A DNA stretch of 64,000 nucleotides from Forficula auricularia (lineage: Eukaryota; Arthropoda; Insecta; Dermaptera; Forficulidae): the NCBI GenBank assembly GCA_024734495.1, contig JALMQS010000075.1, forward strand, positions 8,355,313-8,419,312, in the 5' to 3' direction. Position 1 is the stretch's first letter. Every line of letters starts with the position of its first letter. A program made the translations under genes and the position numbers. This document shows positions 34,496 through 46,931 of the stretch, in pieces. Under the pieces are notes generated by a model. That model was given only the letters and a program-made list of their open reading frames with translations, searched no databases and was not told the origin of the DNA.

Positions 34496-35142
34496 TTTTA
34501 ACCGACTTTAAAAAAAGGAGGAGGTTCTCTATTGGACTGATTTTTTTTTTTTTTGTGCCTATATTACCTCATATCTCCGCCAATTGTGAACCGATTTTGA
34601 AAAAAAAATTTGCATTGCGTCCAGTCTACCTTCCGATTGGTCCCATTTTTTTTTCATAGGTATTAGACCTTTTTTGTTAGGTTTGTTCAGGACTAACTAC
34701 TTTGTTTATAAGCCGATTTCTATGATTCTTTTTTTATTGGAAAGGGGGTTTCTTAGGGATGGTGCGCTAATAATTTGGTCAAGTTCTGATGAAAGGATCA
34801 CTATTAATAACATAACTAAAAAGAGAAAAATAAAAATTTTTAAGAAAAAATAAAATGACGAAATATTAACATGAAATTACTTTTTTAAGTCGGTGCCAAA
34901 CATATACCTTTTATGAATCGCACTCGACGGATACTAGTACTACTTAGTACGTTTGGTGGGTACGCTCTCTATAGGTATAATTTGTTTGGCACCGACTTCA
35001 AAAAGTAATTTCATGTTAATATTTCGTCGTTTAGTTGTAACTAAATAAGATAATAATTATTTTATACCTCTTAGTGTATTTTAATGGTTGCATTTAATTT
35101 TTTTGAAGTCGCTTTTATATTTTTCTTAAAAAATTTTAATGA
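34496..35142 (+). mobile_element. AACCGACTTC-family element, copy 3
   Basis: It has the start (TTTAACCGACTT), T-tract, ~300-base body and hairpin in the same order as copy 1. The left arm of the hairpin has a deletion (AAATAAAATGACGAAATAT), leaving the right arm intact to TTGAAGTCGCTTTTA. Confidence 0.7.
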
Positions 35143-35802
35143 CTTATATTCCAAGTTTCGAAGAATTCTTGAATTTTTGCATTTGGGAAAGATCTACCTT
35201 AACATCTTCCATTCCTAATTAGTCAATGTTAATAATTATTATTTATGAATAGTTTTGGTCAGTTTCTCACTCTAGTCATCAATTCTTTTAGTATTCAATT
35301 AAATTCCAATGTAATTTAATTACAGCAGAAGTTGTTAAGCATACCTATTATTAAATTATTAATTAAGTGGCAAAATTGAGAGTAATTCTTAGCTTGGATA
35401 TTAAAATACTATTGTAGCTGTTTTTCTAATAATGTGAACAATTAGCCATAGATATGCAGATAGCAAGAAGGAAGCAAGAGAAGGGCTTCTCTTAAGATCT
35501 TAAGGTGGTTCCCATTACCGACCTGAATGTCACGGTAGGTGAGCGACTCACACCATTATCTTTTGGTTAGGATATATGTATGACCAAGGCCGTTGACATC
35601 ATTACATTCTTTTGCTTTTTTCATCATTCTATACTCGTGCTATCTTTTTTTTTCTTTTTTAGCCTGGACTTATTTAAAAAGTGTCTACGTTCCAGCTAGC
35701 AGCAAGTAAAGCTGTTCTGTTCCTTTTAAAAGAAATCATTTAATAATTGTTAATTGAATTTAGAATAAATAAAACGTGATAAAGTGGATACTAGGCCAGG
35801 GT

Positions 35803-35900
35803 TTCTCAAACTGAGTGTTGTGGGGTCATAAATAAAGTGGTTGCAAACTAAAAATATAGCAAAGATTTCCTGAGGCATCAGTTATCTGTTAAAAACACAT
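35803..35900 (+). repeat. hAT-like terminal fragment
   Basis: CAGGGTTTCTCAAACTGAGT followed by GTTGTGGGGTC resembles the 5' terminus of Charlie-type hAT elements. No matching right end was found before the next repeat at 35905, which may have truncated it. Confidence 0.35.
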
Positions 35901-35904
35901 TTTT

Positions 35905-36577
35905 ACTTTACTATACAGGTTTTGGTCAAGTATTGTAATCGGGCATGAAAAAAGTCCTTTTTTTCGAAATATCTCAAAAACGGCTGAAACTATTTTGATT
36001 AAAAAAATTGGGTGTAACCATGGGATTTCGGTCTACAAAAAAAGCTCTAATAAGTGAATATTGAAAAAATTATATTTTTCTAGATAATAACTGTTTTGTC
36101 AAAATGTCTGTTAGTTAGACTGTGCGTTACCAAATTTTTGTGGACGAGCTAGCTCAAAAACTAGTGTGAATATCAAAACCAAATTTCACATGTAGTTTTG
36201 AGTCATTGAGATTAAGAGCTGATTGGATTTTGGTGAATATCGACCAAAAATCAAGATTGGGTAGGGGGGGGGGGTTAAAATTTATAATTATAATATTTTA
36301 AAACAAGAACAAGAAAAATGAAATATACTATAAAATGAACCTATATTAACGAGAATATATTTTTTCTGGCGCCAAAAATTAAAATCTAGGCCATTTGAGC
36401 AAACTCAACCAAATTTTGTATACATAATCAGTGGGGCCCCAGAACACTAAAAATGCAAAATCAAACCACCCAAAATAGGGGGGGGGGTCAAAAAATGAAA
36501 ATCTAGGCCCTTGGACCAAACTCAACCAGAAGTGTATGGTAAAGTCAAGTGGATGGCCACATCAGAACGTGTCAATT
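35905..36577 (+). repeat. CTTTACCATACA-family repeat, copy 4
   Basis: It starts TTTTTACTTTACTATACAGG and ends AAGTGGATGGCCACATCAGA ACGTGTCAATTC, the longest copy here. An internal segment (AAATCTAGGCC...AACTCAACC) occurs twice and two G-runs (36266-36275, 36479-36487) lie inside. Confidence 0.65.
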
Positions 36578-37604
36578 CATTAAGAACAGATTTATTCTAA
36601 AATTACAGTCCAAAATCACATTTTTACTTTCCCTTACATAGCAAAGAATGAAAGTTAAAGTATTGCATTCACTTTAGGGAGGTTCAATTATCGAACTCTT
36701 AAACAAAATAATTAAACACGTTAATTTCACTAGGACAACTAGTAGAAATATTAATTTCTCATTTTGAAAATAAAATGAACTAAATTATTATACATATTTT
36801 TTTGGTCTCTGCAATAGCATTCTTTACAAATCTATATCCTTTTTAAGGTTTACAAAATTCGGTAGTAAAATATTATTGCATAGACTTGTTGTAATTCAAC
36901 AATAAGCATGTTTTAAAATAATAAATAACATAAATGAATGAATAAAGAAGTAGGTAACTAGATGGGAAATAATTTACTTCTCAAAAGTAAGGGAAACAAT
37001 AGGATCAGTAAAAACCATTGTGTGTCGGTTTGTAAGATATTATTTAACATTAGAAATCATTGATCAATTTTTGTTTGTTTAATTAAATTGGAAGTTGAAA
37101 TTTTTTTGAGATCTTTGTGAAAAAGTTGTTTTTAGGAGATCTGTTTTGCCTATGCGTTTGTGTTACCAAAATTCTGGCTAGACCAGGGGTATATTATAAT
37201 TTTACAAAATTTGGAACAGCTTTAAAAAACACTCGGAGCTGAAATATTTCGAAAAAATTTTAAATTTCCCACCGCTATTTTCGTGAGTTCACTAGTTCAC
37301 CTCAATCACGGCATCTACAAATCTACATAATATATAAAGACATTTTATGTATAGTCAACTGTCATTTTGAACAACAGATTTTGTTAATCATAAACGAAAT
37401 CAAACGCCATAAGCTTCACCTGACGAATCTCAAATATGCCAATTTTTATCGCGAAGATATATAATGGGAAGCCAGAAAATACTAAATCTGCATTACAGGA
37501 ATTTGTCGCAGCCAATACATTTATACGTCCTTTTATAAAAGAGCAATTTCTTATAGGATTGGTTTTTAAGGAATTTGGCGTTGGTATTTGGTGAAACATT
37601 TTTT

Positions 37605-37788
37605 AAAATTATTGGATAAAAAATACTTGGTTGGTTACTCAGTTACTTTCTGTCGCTCCTGAAGATGGATTAGTCATCCGAAATATATATATCGAGATTA
37701 AAGTCTCTCCAAAAATAAATTAGTTTTATTTTTATATCTTAATGTGAAACCTACCAAGTATTTTTTATCCAATAATCTTATAGGATTG
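37605..37788 (+). mobile_element. Small element bounded by inverted repeats, containing a ribozyme-like motif
   Basis: ATTATTGGATAAAAAATACT at 37608 and AGTATTTTTTATCCAATAAT at 37757-37776 are perfect inverted repeats flanking about 130 bases. The interior is a diverged inverted copy of 2085-2200. It interrupts the ~200-bp array. Confidence 0.6.
37659..37692 (+). ncRNA. Hammerhead-like ribozyme motif, reduced stem III
   Basis: CTGAAGA (37659-37665), extra T, stem II GGAT / ATCC with loop TAGTC, GAAA (37680-37683), then TATATATAT. The loop is identical to that at 2147-2179, while the stem differs by a compensatory pair (T-A here, versus G-T to C-A neighbours there: GGAT/ATCC against GGGT/ACCC). 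Confidence 0.45.
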
Positions 37789-39633
37789 TATTCATCGATT
37801 CCAAATTTTCAAAACTCCAAGGATAATAAAAAAGGTTCAAGACGACTACTCTATTAACTTGAGAGTAGGAAAAGAAAAACGGGTATATTTTTTATAATTC
37901 TCTTAGATTTTTATTAATTGAATCTAAAGTTAGAAAAATTTGATTTTTTTCACACAGTCAAAGTGATTTTTGACCCACTAATTGTACCCAGCGATTCCAA
38001 ATCTTCAATTATAATAAAAACGCTTCAAGACGACGTCTCTGTTAACTTTCGATTTGAAAAACGAAAACGGGTATGATTTTTTTCCATAATTCTCTTAGTT
38101 TTTTATGAATTCAATCTAAATGTAGAAATCATAGGAATTAGTCGCAGCCAATATAATTTATACGGCCTTTTATAAAGGAGCAATTTCTTATAGGATTGTA
38201 TTCAGCGATTCCAAATTTCCAAATCTCCAATTATAATAAAAAGGATCAAGACGTCGACTCTGTTAACTTGAGAGTTAGAAAAAAAAACAGGTATGTTTTT
38301 TCCCATAATTCTCTTAGTTTATCAATTGAATCTAAAGTTGGAAAATTTTTGTTTTTTTCAGACACTCAAAATGATTTTTGACCCACCATTGTATGCAGCG
38401 ATTCCAAATCTCCAATTATAATAAAAAAGGTTCAAGACGACGCGACGCTACGTCTCTATTAGCTTGAGAGGTGGAACACAAAAACCGGTTTTTTTTCTCC
38501 ATAATTCTATTAGTTCTTTATAAAATTAATCTAAAGTTAAAAATTTTTTATTTTTTTAGACAGAGTGATTTTTGACCCATCGGATAATGCTATCACGCAG
38601 ACTAAAAAAACAAGAGAGGTACGTTATAGGGAAGAATTTATCAAATTAATCAAACATTTTATCATCAATTGCTAATTTTTTACTTTTAATTTTTACAGCA
38701 GTTCGTTCTTCTAGCGTAAAATCTACAAAATCTCATGTGATTAGTTCAAAAAAATTGTCTTTTCCAAGTTTCATACATACTACTACACCAAACCCACCAG
38801 CAGACTGATTTGAAAGGAAAATGTTTATATAGTCTCTAGTATTAATTCGAAATGCCATTTTATAAGTAAGTAAAGATATTCATTTCTCTATCTTTTTTTG
38901 TATGAAATGTGAGATTTAATTCGGAAAATGTAAAATTTTCACTGTTGTAACTTGTAACCTTTTACTAATCAAACATATGGCATACATGGAAAATATGACT
39001 TTATTCAACTGATTATAATTTTTTTGGCTTCAAAAAAGTAATTTTTTCATTAAATTCATTCTTTAGTCAAAATGTATTTTTAACAATAATAATAATTTTC
39101 TATGACTTATTAATTTTTGCAGAATAAGGGGCCCAAATATACAATTATTAATTTTTATAAAATCTCTAATGGAAAATTATTCTACCAATATATAATTATT
39201 TTTTTATTTTTTTCATAGTTGAATCGGCCTTAGTTTAGAGTAGGTATATCCAATATTCGTGGTTAACACATTCCAGGAGCCAATGTTGTTGAATGTAGAA
39301 ATATTTTCACCAAAAAGCCCTAGTGGAAAAAGTCTTTAATACAGCTATTGTTGTCCTTGTCGGAAAACAGAAAACTTATACAATTTATTTTAAATTAATA
39401 AAATTCATTTGGAAAAAAATAAAAAGTTTATATTAAAGTGCCATTTTTTTCTTAAGGAGCGATACGATAGAGGATAGAGGATCGCATCCCTCAGTATCTC
39501 TCATTAAGTGTCCTCGATCAATTCCACAACAGGACTGAGAATAAGAATAGACTGTAGTCTGTGATCTATTTCAGAACAAACTGCACCACAGTTTCCATTT
39601 TTAGGAAACCGATGCTTTGAACATACGAAGGCC

Positions 39634-40690
39634 TTTTAACCGACTTCGAAAAAAGGAGCAGGTTATCAATTCAACGGAATGTCTATTTTGTTTTCTTGTG
39701 TTTGAACATTTATTTCTCTTTACCATGTGGAATGGTTTCGATTATTTTTTGCATTTGGTTCAGTCTAGGTCCCGATTGGTCCCGTTTTTTTTGCATTGGT
39801 ATATTGGACCTTTTTTGTTACGTATGTTCACTCATAACTTCTTTGTTTGGTCCCGTTTTTTTTGCATTGGTATATTGGACCTTTTTTGTTACGTATGTTC
39901 ACTCATAACTTCTTTGTTTATGGACCGATTTCAATGATTCTTATTTTATTGGAAAGGGGATTTCTTAGGGGTGATCCCGTATTAATTTGGCCAAGTTGTG
40001 ATGATATAATCAATGACAAAATAACGGAAATCTCCAATTCTTATGTGCAAATAATCGAAATTATAATAAATAAAATATTTTATATAAAAAAAAACAATCT
40101 TAAAACGTTCATTTAAAACCCCTAATGTTTCGAGATAATTTTTATATTTATTAATTGAATTTTATTATCGATTTCTGATTCATTAGCCCGAATCTTTCTC
40201 TTACGAGATTCATGCAAGGTATTATCAAAAGTCACTATTCTTAACATCACTAAAAAGAGAAAAATAAATATAATATTTAGAAAAAAAACAATTTCAAACA
40301 AATTAAATGGAATAAATAAAGTAATAAGAACTCAAAAATAAAATAAAATGCACTAAAAGTTATAAAATAATTATCTTATTTAGTTACAACTAAACGATGA
40401 AATTATTACATGAAATCGCTTTTTGAAGTCGGTGCTAAACTTACGCGGTGTTGTCTTCATAACCCGCCAAATGTACAAAGTAAGATCCGTCGAATGCGAT
40501 CCATAAAATCTACATATTTGGCACCGACTTCAAAGAGTGATTTCATGTAACAATTTCTTCGTTTAGTTGTAACTAAATAAGATAATTATTTTATATAATA
40601 CCTTTTAGTGCATTTTATTTGATTTTTGAGTTCTTATTATTTTATTTGTTGCATTTAATTTTTTTGAAGTCGGTTTTTTTGTAAATTAAT
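39634..40690 (+). mobile_element. AACCGACTTC-family element, copy 4
   Basis: It starts TTTTAACCGACTTC at 39634. The body is longer than in copy 1 and includes a block (AAAACGTTCATTTAAAACCC) shared with copies 6 and 7. It ends in a hairpin (about 40290-40690) with arms that include AGTTACAACTAAACGATGAA and its complement. The plus-strand frames are repeat-derived. Confidence 0.7.
39778..39919 (+). repeat. Exact 71-bp tandem duplication inside copy 4
   Basis: GGTCCCGTTTTTTTTGCATT to AACTTCTTTGTTT occurs twice in a row with no difference that I can see. The duplication must be recent and explains two overlapping, repeated plus-strand frames. Confidence 0.9.
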
Positions 40691-41774
40691 AATTATATAT
40701 CAACGCTCAATTATGGCCTTTTTCCAACAGAGACTGCTGTCTGGTATGTTCCAAGTCCGACACTCCTTAAATCCACCTCCGATAGAACCACCTGTTTATA
40801 TGAAAACATATGGATAGTTTGACCCATCAAGGTCATTTTAGGACCTTCCCCCAAGTTAGTTTCATTTGAAAGCGACTTTTTCATCTGTTTTTGATTTTCC
40901 ACAAATGGATAGTTGTATTAGAAATCTTTCTTATAATGTAAATGAAGTTGTTTAACTAAATACCAGTATATATTTATATGTGTATAAAATTCTGACTAAC
41001 TTGCCAAATATCTAACGGATTGAAGAGAGAGAGAGAAAGATAGAATTTGTAATATTTAACTCTCGATGAATAATGCATGTTATGCCTGAATGTTCCGCTT
41101 AAGAGAAAGCGGAAAGGAGATTTTTCAGAAAATCTCTCTCCTCTGTAGATTACGAGAGATATTACATTATAGAGATTATTCTTACGGTTAAATGGAGTTG
41201 AATGATTTGAGAAAACTAGAAGATTAGCGGCTTTTAATTGTAAAAGTTTTAAATGTCAAACATCCGATTTTAAATTATATAGGAAATCTAGAAAACGATT
41301 ATATAAAGTAATATTTTATTTCTGGAGCTCTTTTATATACATCATTAAACAATTGAATTATAATTTTGGGATTCAAATTAATAAATCTATTTGTGATGAG
41401 ATATTTAAACTGATAGCTGAAAATACTCAGGAAATTAACTTAAACGTTTTAATTTGAATCGGGAATATGGAGGAAATCAATTCAACTATATTTATGTGTC
41501 CTTTATTTTTTAATTGATTATTGGATGTTTCAGAAACCTTCTAATGTCCAAACTCAGGAAAATATCACTTTTTAGAATTTTCTGTTATTGGAGATACAAT
41601 TAAATGTCGATTTATTAAAAATACAATAAAAAAGTAAGAATTGGGTTTTTTATGTATAGTGTATTCGCTAAATTGACTGTTTATATAGCGTATATAACAA
41701 AAAACGCATTTCTTAGTTGCTTTATTATATTTTTAATATTATAAAATGAACAATTCTTGAATATATATATATAG

Positions 41775-42420
41775 AATCGGTTTCTCAAAAACGACCCTAA
41801 CGATTTCGCTAAAAATTGGTGTACTTATGAAGTTTCATGAGTTATTAGTCGTGTATAAATTTTAATCCAATTAAAATAAAAGAAGGGGGTGTAAATTAGT
41901 CATGTCGTAAAATAAATAATTTAGTAAGACAAGATTTTGGTTAAAATAGAAAAACCGGAAGTTGATGTTTAGGTACTTAAGAATGTACCCCCCTGCGTTT
42001 CGCAACCATAAATCTCAGAGCTACGAAATTCGAAACTTAAGCTCGATATAGGCTAGAAGGAGTACAGCAAGTTTTTGCTTGAAATCGGAACACCGGAAGT
42101 TGACATTTAAATGAAAGATTTTTCATATTTTTATTTTATTTTCTCAAAAACGGCACAAACGATTTTTTTTTCAAATTGGTGTACTTATCAAGTGTCATGA
42201 GTTATTAGTCGTGTATAGATTTTAATCCGATTGAAATAAAGTAAGGGGGTGTAAATTATGAGTGTCGTAAAATAATATTTTAAATGTTCATATCTCGCCT
42301 TCAGTAAGTCGCAGAGCCTTGAAATTTGAAACATAAGCTATTTAGAGGCAAAAAGTTACCGAGAGTAGGTGCTCCAGGCACTTTTAATGAATCGATAATT
42401 AATTGTACTATCTACAACAA
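41775..42420 (-). repeat. Dispersed repeat, family shared with 3.8 and 29.5 kb, duplicated
   Basis: The block TTGGTGTACTTATNAAGTNTCATGAGTTATTAGTCGTGTATA occurs at 41817 and 42176. TGCGTTTCGCAACCATAAAT lies between them at 41994. The unit is thus present in two overlapping copies. It ends near AGTAGGTGCTCCAGGCACTT, as does the 29.8 kb copy. Confidence 0.65.
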
Positions 42421-43260
42421 CAGAGAATTATAAAAAGTTATATTGTTATCAGGATGGACATTTGAAATTGTCCGAAACATTCATTGAACTAATTGATAAA
42501 TAAAAGACACACAAATATGGTTGTATTAATTTCTTTCTTCTTCTTGATTTAAAGTAATTAAATAGGTGTCTATAGAGCTGAACCGAGGAGGGTGGGGGAC
42601 TCTAGGCGAGCCAGCAAAGCGGGGAGATGCCTCATTTCTATCATGATAATGGGTGTGTGAGGACCACACAAAATGTTTTTTACATTCCACATCATCAACC
42701 CAACCATGAATGTCTAAAACAAATAAAAAAATCCCCCCAATCCCCTAAAAGGCAACGATGTATTACTAAATTAAATTACTAAAATAAATTAATCTTCACA
42801 CTATATATACAGTTTACACTTATGAAAACTTTTTCAATAGTTGAAACGTTCTATGCAAATTTTAGGGTTTTAGCATTTTTTGTCAACTAACTCTTTGTGC
42901 TGTTTTGTTAATGTGCTCAAAGCTGCAGCTTATTAATATAAACCTTTGTGTCGAATTCCGGCTAATTAATTATATCGTTCAAGAGCTCTACATAGAAAGA
43001 TCTTCTCATTTTCAAACAAAATTTCTGAATCGAAAAAATTCAAAATCTAATGCTAATCAGTTCTTCTTTGCATATACAAAAACATTTTAGCACTGGAACG
43101 AATTGTATATGACCTTTTGTTTTTCACATGGCATGGGTATCGAAATCAAGACAGACTGGCAAAGAGTTAAAAAAAAATCACGTTTGAAAATTGTTTTCTT
43201 TATGTTTCATACATATTAAACACGAATAATAATGATAATCATTCTCTCATCATTTTCATT

Positions 43261-43285
43261 AAAAAAAAAAAAAAAAAAAAAAAAA
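43261..43285 (+). repeat. Poly(A) tract, 25 bases
   Basis: An uninterrupted run of A precedes a hAT-type element by 50 bases. No LINE or SINE sequence is recognised before it, so it may be the tail of an unrecognised retrocopy or simple slippage. Confidence 0.8.
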
Positions 43286-43336
43286 GAGATAACAAATAAA
43301 ATTGAAAGTTTTTGTCTATACTCATTACTAATGAGT

Positions 43337-44208
43337 AGAGACCGGATTCATATGCAATTGCATATTTTGTTTGCCGCCACATACGAGCCAAGGGATCAAT
43401 TATATCTCCGAATCATGCATCTAGGATACTGTGGGTTAAATTTTATAGTGCATATTTTTGCAAATTTGGGTAATATTGCATAAAATAGCATATTTGAAGG
43501 TTTTTTGTCAAATATTGCCTATTTCGCACCAAATACAGATTTTTTAAAAGTAAATTTTCTCATAAAGAATAAAAAAAAATGAAGAAATATATATATAAAG
43601 TTCCTTTAATTTGCCCCCATTACATCTGAGGGTGTGGAGCGCTCCTTTTCATCGTATAAATCAAATTTAAGTGACCGTAGACATAATAACATGAAGATAA
43701 TTTAGAAAAATACTTGTAAACAAATATTATTCACAATTACAATCAAATTTTAATTATTTTTGAGATCCTTTGTTAATTATTTCTTTATTATTATTTTTAA
43801 TGACTTCGGTAACTATAGGCTATTTTGGCCATTGAGTGTTCATGTGGGTGTGTGTGTGGGGGGGGGGGGGGAAGTTTGTGTAAATTAGTGTACTGATCAA
43901 ATTATAGCCGGACAAATATTTGCATGGAGATTTTTTAATATATTAAATATAATGAAAATTTTGTGGGTGTCTATAGCTTACTTTATCATTTTATTTCTTT
44001 CATAGCACTCCTTCAAATAATTAGTCTTTTTTGTCTTCAATTTTAATTTTTAGTGCATAAAAAAATTCATTTTACCAATTTAATTTTACTGAATATATAT
44101 TCATATTTCAACGTATTCTGCATATTACATGAAATATTTCAGCCTTTTTAACTGCATATTTTATGGCATATTTTGTCAGTTTTTACTGCATAAAAATCCG
44201 CTCTCTAC
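43337..44208 (+). mobile_element. hAT-type element with decayed transposase
   Basis: The ends are inverted: AGAGACCGGATTCATATGCA at the left and TGCATAAAAATCCGCTCTCT at the right. The same 8 bases TAATGAGT lie directly outside at 43329-43336 and 44209-44216, as expected of a hAT duplication. It contains a fragment of hAT transposase (own entry) and a poly-G run at 43858-43870. Confidence 0.7.
43622..43704 (+). pseudogene. hAT transposase dimerisation-domain fragment
   Basis: The plus strand reads TSEGVERSFSSYKSNLSDRR HNNMK, followed at once by a stop. VERSFSxYKxxLxDRRxN is the conserved C-terminal signature of hAT transposases. Surrounding frames are full of stops, so this is a relic. Confidence 0.7.
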
Positions 44209-44216
44209 TAATGAGT

Positions 44217-45618
44217 ATAGGCCGGATTCCTATGCAATTGCATATTTTGTTTGCAGCCACATATACGACACAGGAGATCAATTATCTATCCGAATCATGC
44301 ATCATCTAAGACACTGTGGGTTAAATTTTATTCTGTATATTTTTGCATATTTGAGTAATATTGCATAAAATTGCATATTTGAAGGATATTGTATGAAATT
44401 GCATATTTCGTACTAGAATACTAGAAAAAAGTGTCTCTTTTTACCCTAGAATTTTATGAGAAATTTGATAATGGTCCCCCTTATCAACATTTTTCCAATT
44501 TTTTAAAAAATAAATATTTGAATTTCGAAGGGATTATACTTATTTCTAGTAGAGTATTTTATAAAGATATATGAAATTATAATTTCGTCAAAAAAAATCG
44601 AAAAAAGTTTCTTTTTTAACCTAGATTTTTATGAGAAAGTTGATAAGGGTCCCCCCTTATCATCATTTTTCCAATTTTTTTACAAAATAAATTTTTTAAA
44701 TTTGGAAGGGATTATACTTTTTTCTAGTAGATTATTTTATAAAGATATAGGAAATTATAATTTCGTCAAAAAAACTCGAAAAAAGTTTCTTTTTTACCCT
44801 AGATTTTTTGAGAAAGTTGATAAGGGTCCCCCCTTATCATCATTTTTCCAATTTTTTTACAAAATAAATATTTTAGTATTGAATTGTTTTGCAACGAAAT
44901 TTTCTCTGGAGAGAAACGTCGGTTTGAAAGGAAACGAGGAAGGATTCCAATAAATTACACCTTATTTGAAATGTGTTAATTTTTTCTTTCCTCACTACCT
45001 CTGGGCTGCCGTCCATTACATTCAATTAATAAATATTTGAATTTCGAAGGAATTATACTTTTTTCTAGTAGATTATTTTATAAAGATATAGGAAATTATC
45101 ATTTCGTCAAAAAAATTCGAAAAAAGTTTCTTTTTTTACCTTAGATTTTTATGAGAAAGTTGTTAAGGGTCCCTCCTTATCATCATTTTTCCAAATAAAT
45201 ATTTGAATTTCGAATGGATTATACTTATTTCTAGTAGAGTATTTTATAAAGATATAGGAAATTATAATTTCGTCAAAAAAACTTGAAAAAAGTTTCTTTT
45301 TTTAGCCTTGAATTTTATGAGAAAGTTGATAAGGGTCCCCCTTATCATCATTTTTCCAATTTTTTTAGAAAATAAATATTTTAATTTCAAAGGGATTATA
45401 CTTATTTCTAATAGAGTATTTTATAAACATATAGGAACTTATCATGTCGTCAAAAAAATTCGAAAAAAGTTTCTTTTTTTACCCTTGAATTTCTTTTACT
45501 TCATATATTTCCAAATTTCAACTTATTCTACATATTACATTCGTATTTCAGCCTTTTTACATGCTTATTTTATGGCATATTTTGTCAGTTTTTACTCCAT
45601 AAAAATCCGGTCTCTACC
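44217..45618 (+). mobile_element. Second hAT-type element, adjacent, with an internal tandem array
   Basis: It begins ATAGGCCGGATTCCTATGCA immediately after the TAATGAGT that follows the first element. It ends CATAAAAATCCGGTCTCTAC. The first ~190 bases and last ~120 bases match those of the element at 43337. The middle is replaced by a ~175-bp tandem array. Confidence 0.65.
44425..45490 (+). repeat. ~175-bp tandem array, six copies, with one insertion
   Basis: The landmark AAAAAGTTTCTTTTTTACCC recurs near 44425, 44602, 44781, 45121, 45288 and 45465. Each unit also has GGGTCCCCCTTATCATCATT and GGGATTATACTTATTTCTAG. The spacing between the third and fourth copies is doubled by about 165 bases (44877-45037) of unrelated sequence. 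AATAAATATTT occurs on both sides of that sequence. Confidence 0.85.
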
Positions 45619-46656
45619 AATTAGGTAGTTTGATTATACAGAACTACATACATAGTACTCCTGCTGAACCATCTATAGCTCGTAAATAGCTTGAAAATTC
45701 ACATTCAAATCATAATATGAAATGTAAAAATAAATTACATAAATATTTATGTATTTTAAATCGTAGAAAACGATGTAGTGCTTTTATGACTTTTTTCAAG
45801 CAAGCTTGTTTAGTTAAAACTCTATATATTTCGTTTGTTAAGTGACCTCTGCTTACTATTACGACAAAACATATTTACTTATAACCAAAAGAACACATTT
45901 AGATTAAAGTCTTTTGTCCAATATTGTTAGTTTAAATTTCTCTTTCAAAAGTACTCAGTAGGTATTCATTATTAACGGTTCCATTATTTTTTGCTAGTAC
46001 TTCGATATTGGTCAATTCAATAATTAGAAGAGAGTGAACAAGACCTTTTTATGGAGGGATTGAATTTTTTCTTGTCTAGAGATTGATGTTTGCTTATATT
46101 TTAAAGAGTGTCTCTTGCTTTCTAGCCCAAAACCTTCTCTAAAATTTAACTTCCGTGTTTAAGAGATGAAAAATCTGGAGTGTTCGTTTCGTGAAATATT
46201 GACAATTTCCTGATAATGTTTTAATCGTTCTTTTATTTTAACTTTTTAATTAGAATATGTTCTTCAAGCTAAGTTGTTTTTCTATTATTTGTAGTGTAAT
46301 TATTCAATTAAAATTAAAAAAATGAAGTATTCCAAGATAAAAAACAAAACAAATTAATTAGTCCAACAATGTTTTCTCATCTCATTTATCATGTCTTATG
46401 TTAAAAAAAAACACTGATAAAAATCTTTTCAGGATAGAAGATCATTATTTTGAAGCATTCGAACTTTTAAAGAAATTCATTTACAAATCTTTATATTCCA
46501 CTCCCATTCAACAGTTTGTTTCTACTTAGAATGATTCTTTTTTTCTTCAAGTTTTAAAGGTTTAAAAATTATTAAATATGTATTTATTAAATTAAAAGTT
46601 GTTTTGAATCTCCAAATTAGGATAAAATATTACTTTTTAATTAAAATTAAAAATTA

Positions 46657-46931
46657 GGGAGTTGGACATAACTTTAAATTAAATACAATTCTTTTAATCA
46701 TTTTGACAGGAAACAATTACATTGTTTTAAAAGGTTTATGTTTTATATTATTTGATAAAATTGAGTGATTTATACGGATAAGTACTTTTTGAAAATGTTT
46801 TTTCTCTTAGTTAAAACTCCAGACAAATAAGTTTAATAAATGAGCCACTGAAGAAGTTGCTAACCAGCTACATGGCCTATTTAACACAAGTAGAAAACTT
46901 TGTATTGAATTTAAAGTCATGTCCAACTCCC
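46657..46931. mobile_element. 275-bp Tc1/mariner-like MITE with TA target duplication
   Basis: GGGAGTTGGACATAACTTTA at the left and TAAAGTCATGTCCAACTCCC at the right are inverted repeats of about 30 bases with one mismatch. Each is flanked directly by TA (46655-46656, 46932-46933). It has no coding capacity. The TA duplication and short TIRs fit Tc1/mariner, though the flank is AT-rich. Confidence 0.75.

Larger units (their letters stand above)
37497..38595 (+). repeat. ~200-bp tandem array, four diverged copies
   Basis: The landmark GCGATTCCAAAT (or variant) with TTCAAGACGAC recurs near 37796, 37990, 38208 and 38398. The block GTCGCAGCCAATA...CTTATAGGATTG occurs at 37507 and 38142, so the original unit was longer and internal parts were lost. 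A separate element (37605-37788) is inserted near the first copy. Confidence 0.7.

Noticed and set aside
44930..44960. GAGAGAAACGTCGG as another ribozyme-like motif
   Set aside because: There is no CTGANGA with an intervening stem II.
46852..46885. CTGAAGAAGTTGC within the mariner-like MITE
   Set aside because: No GAAA follows and no stem II forms.
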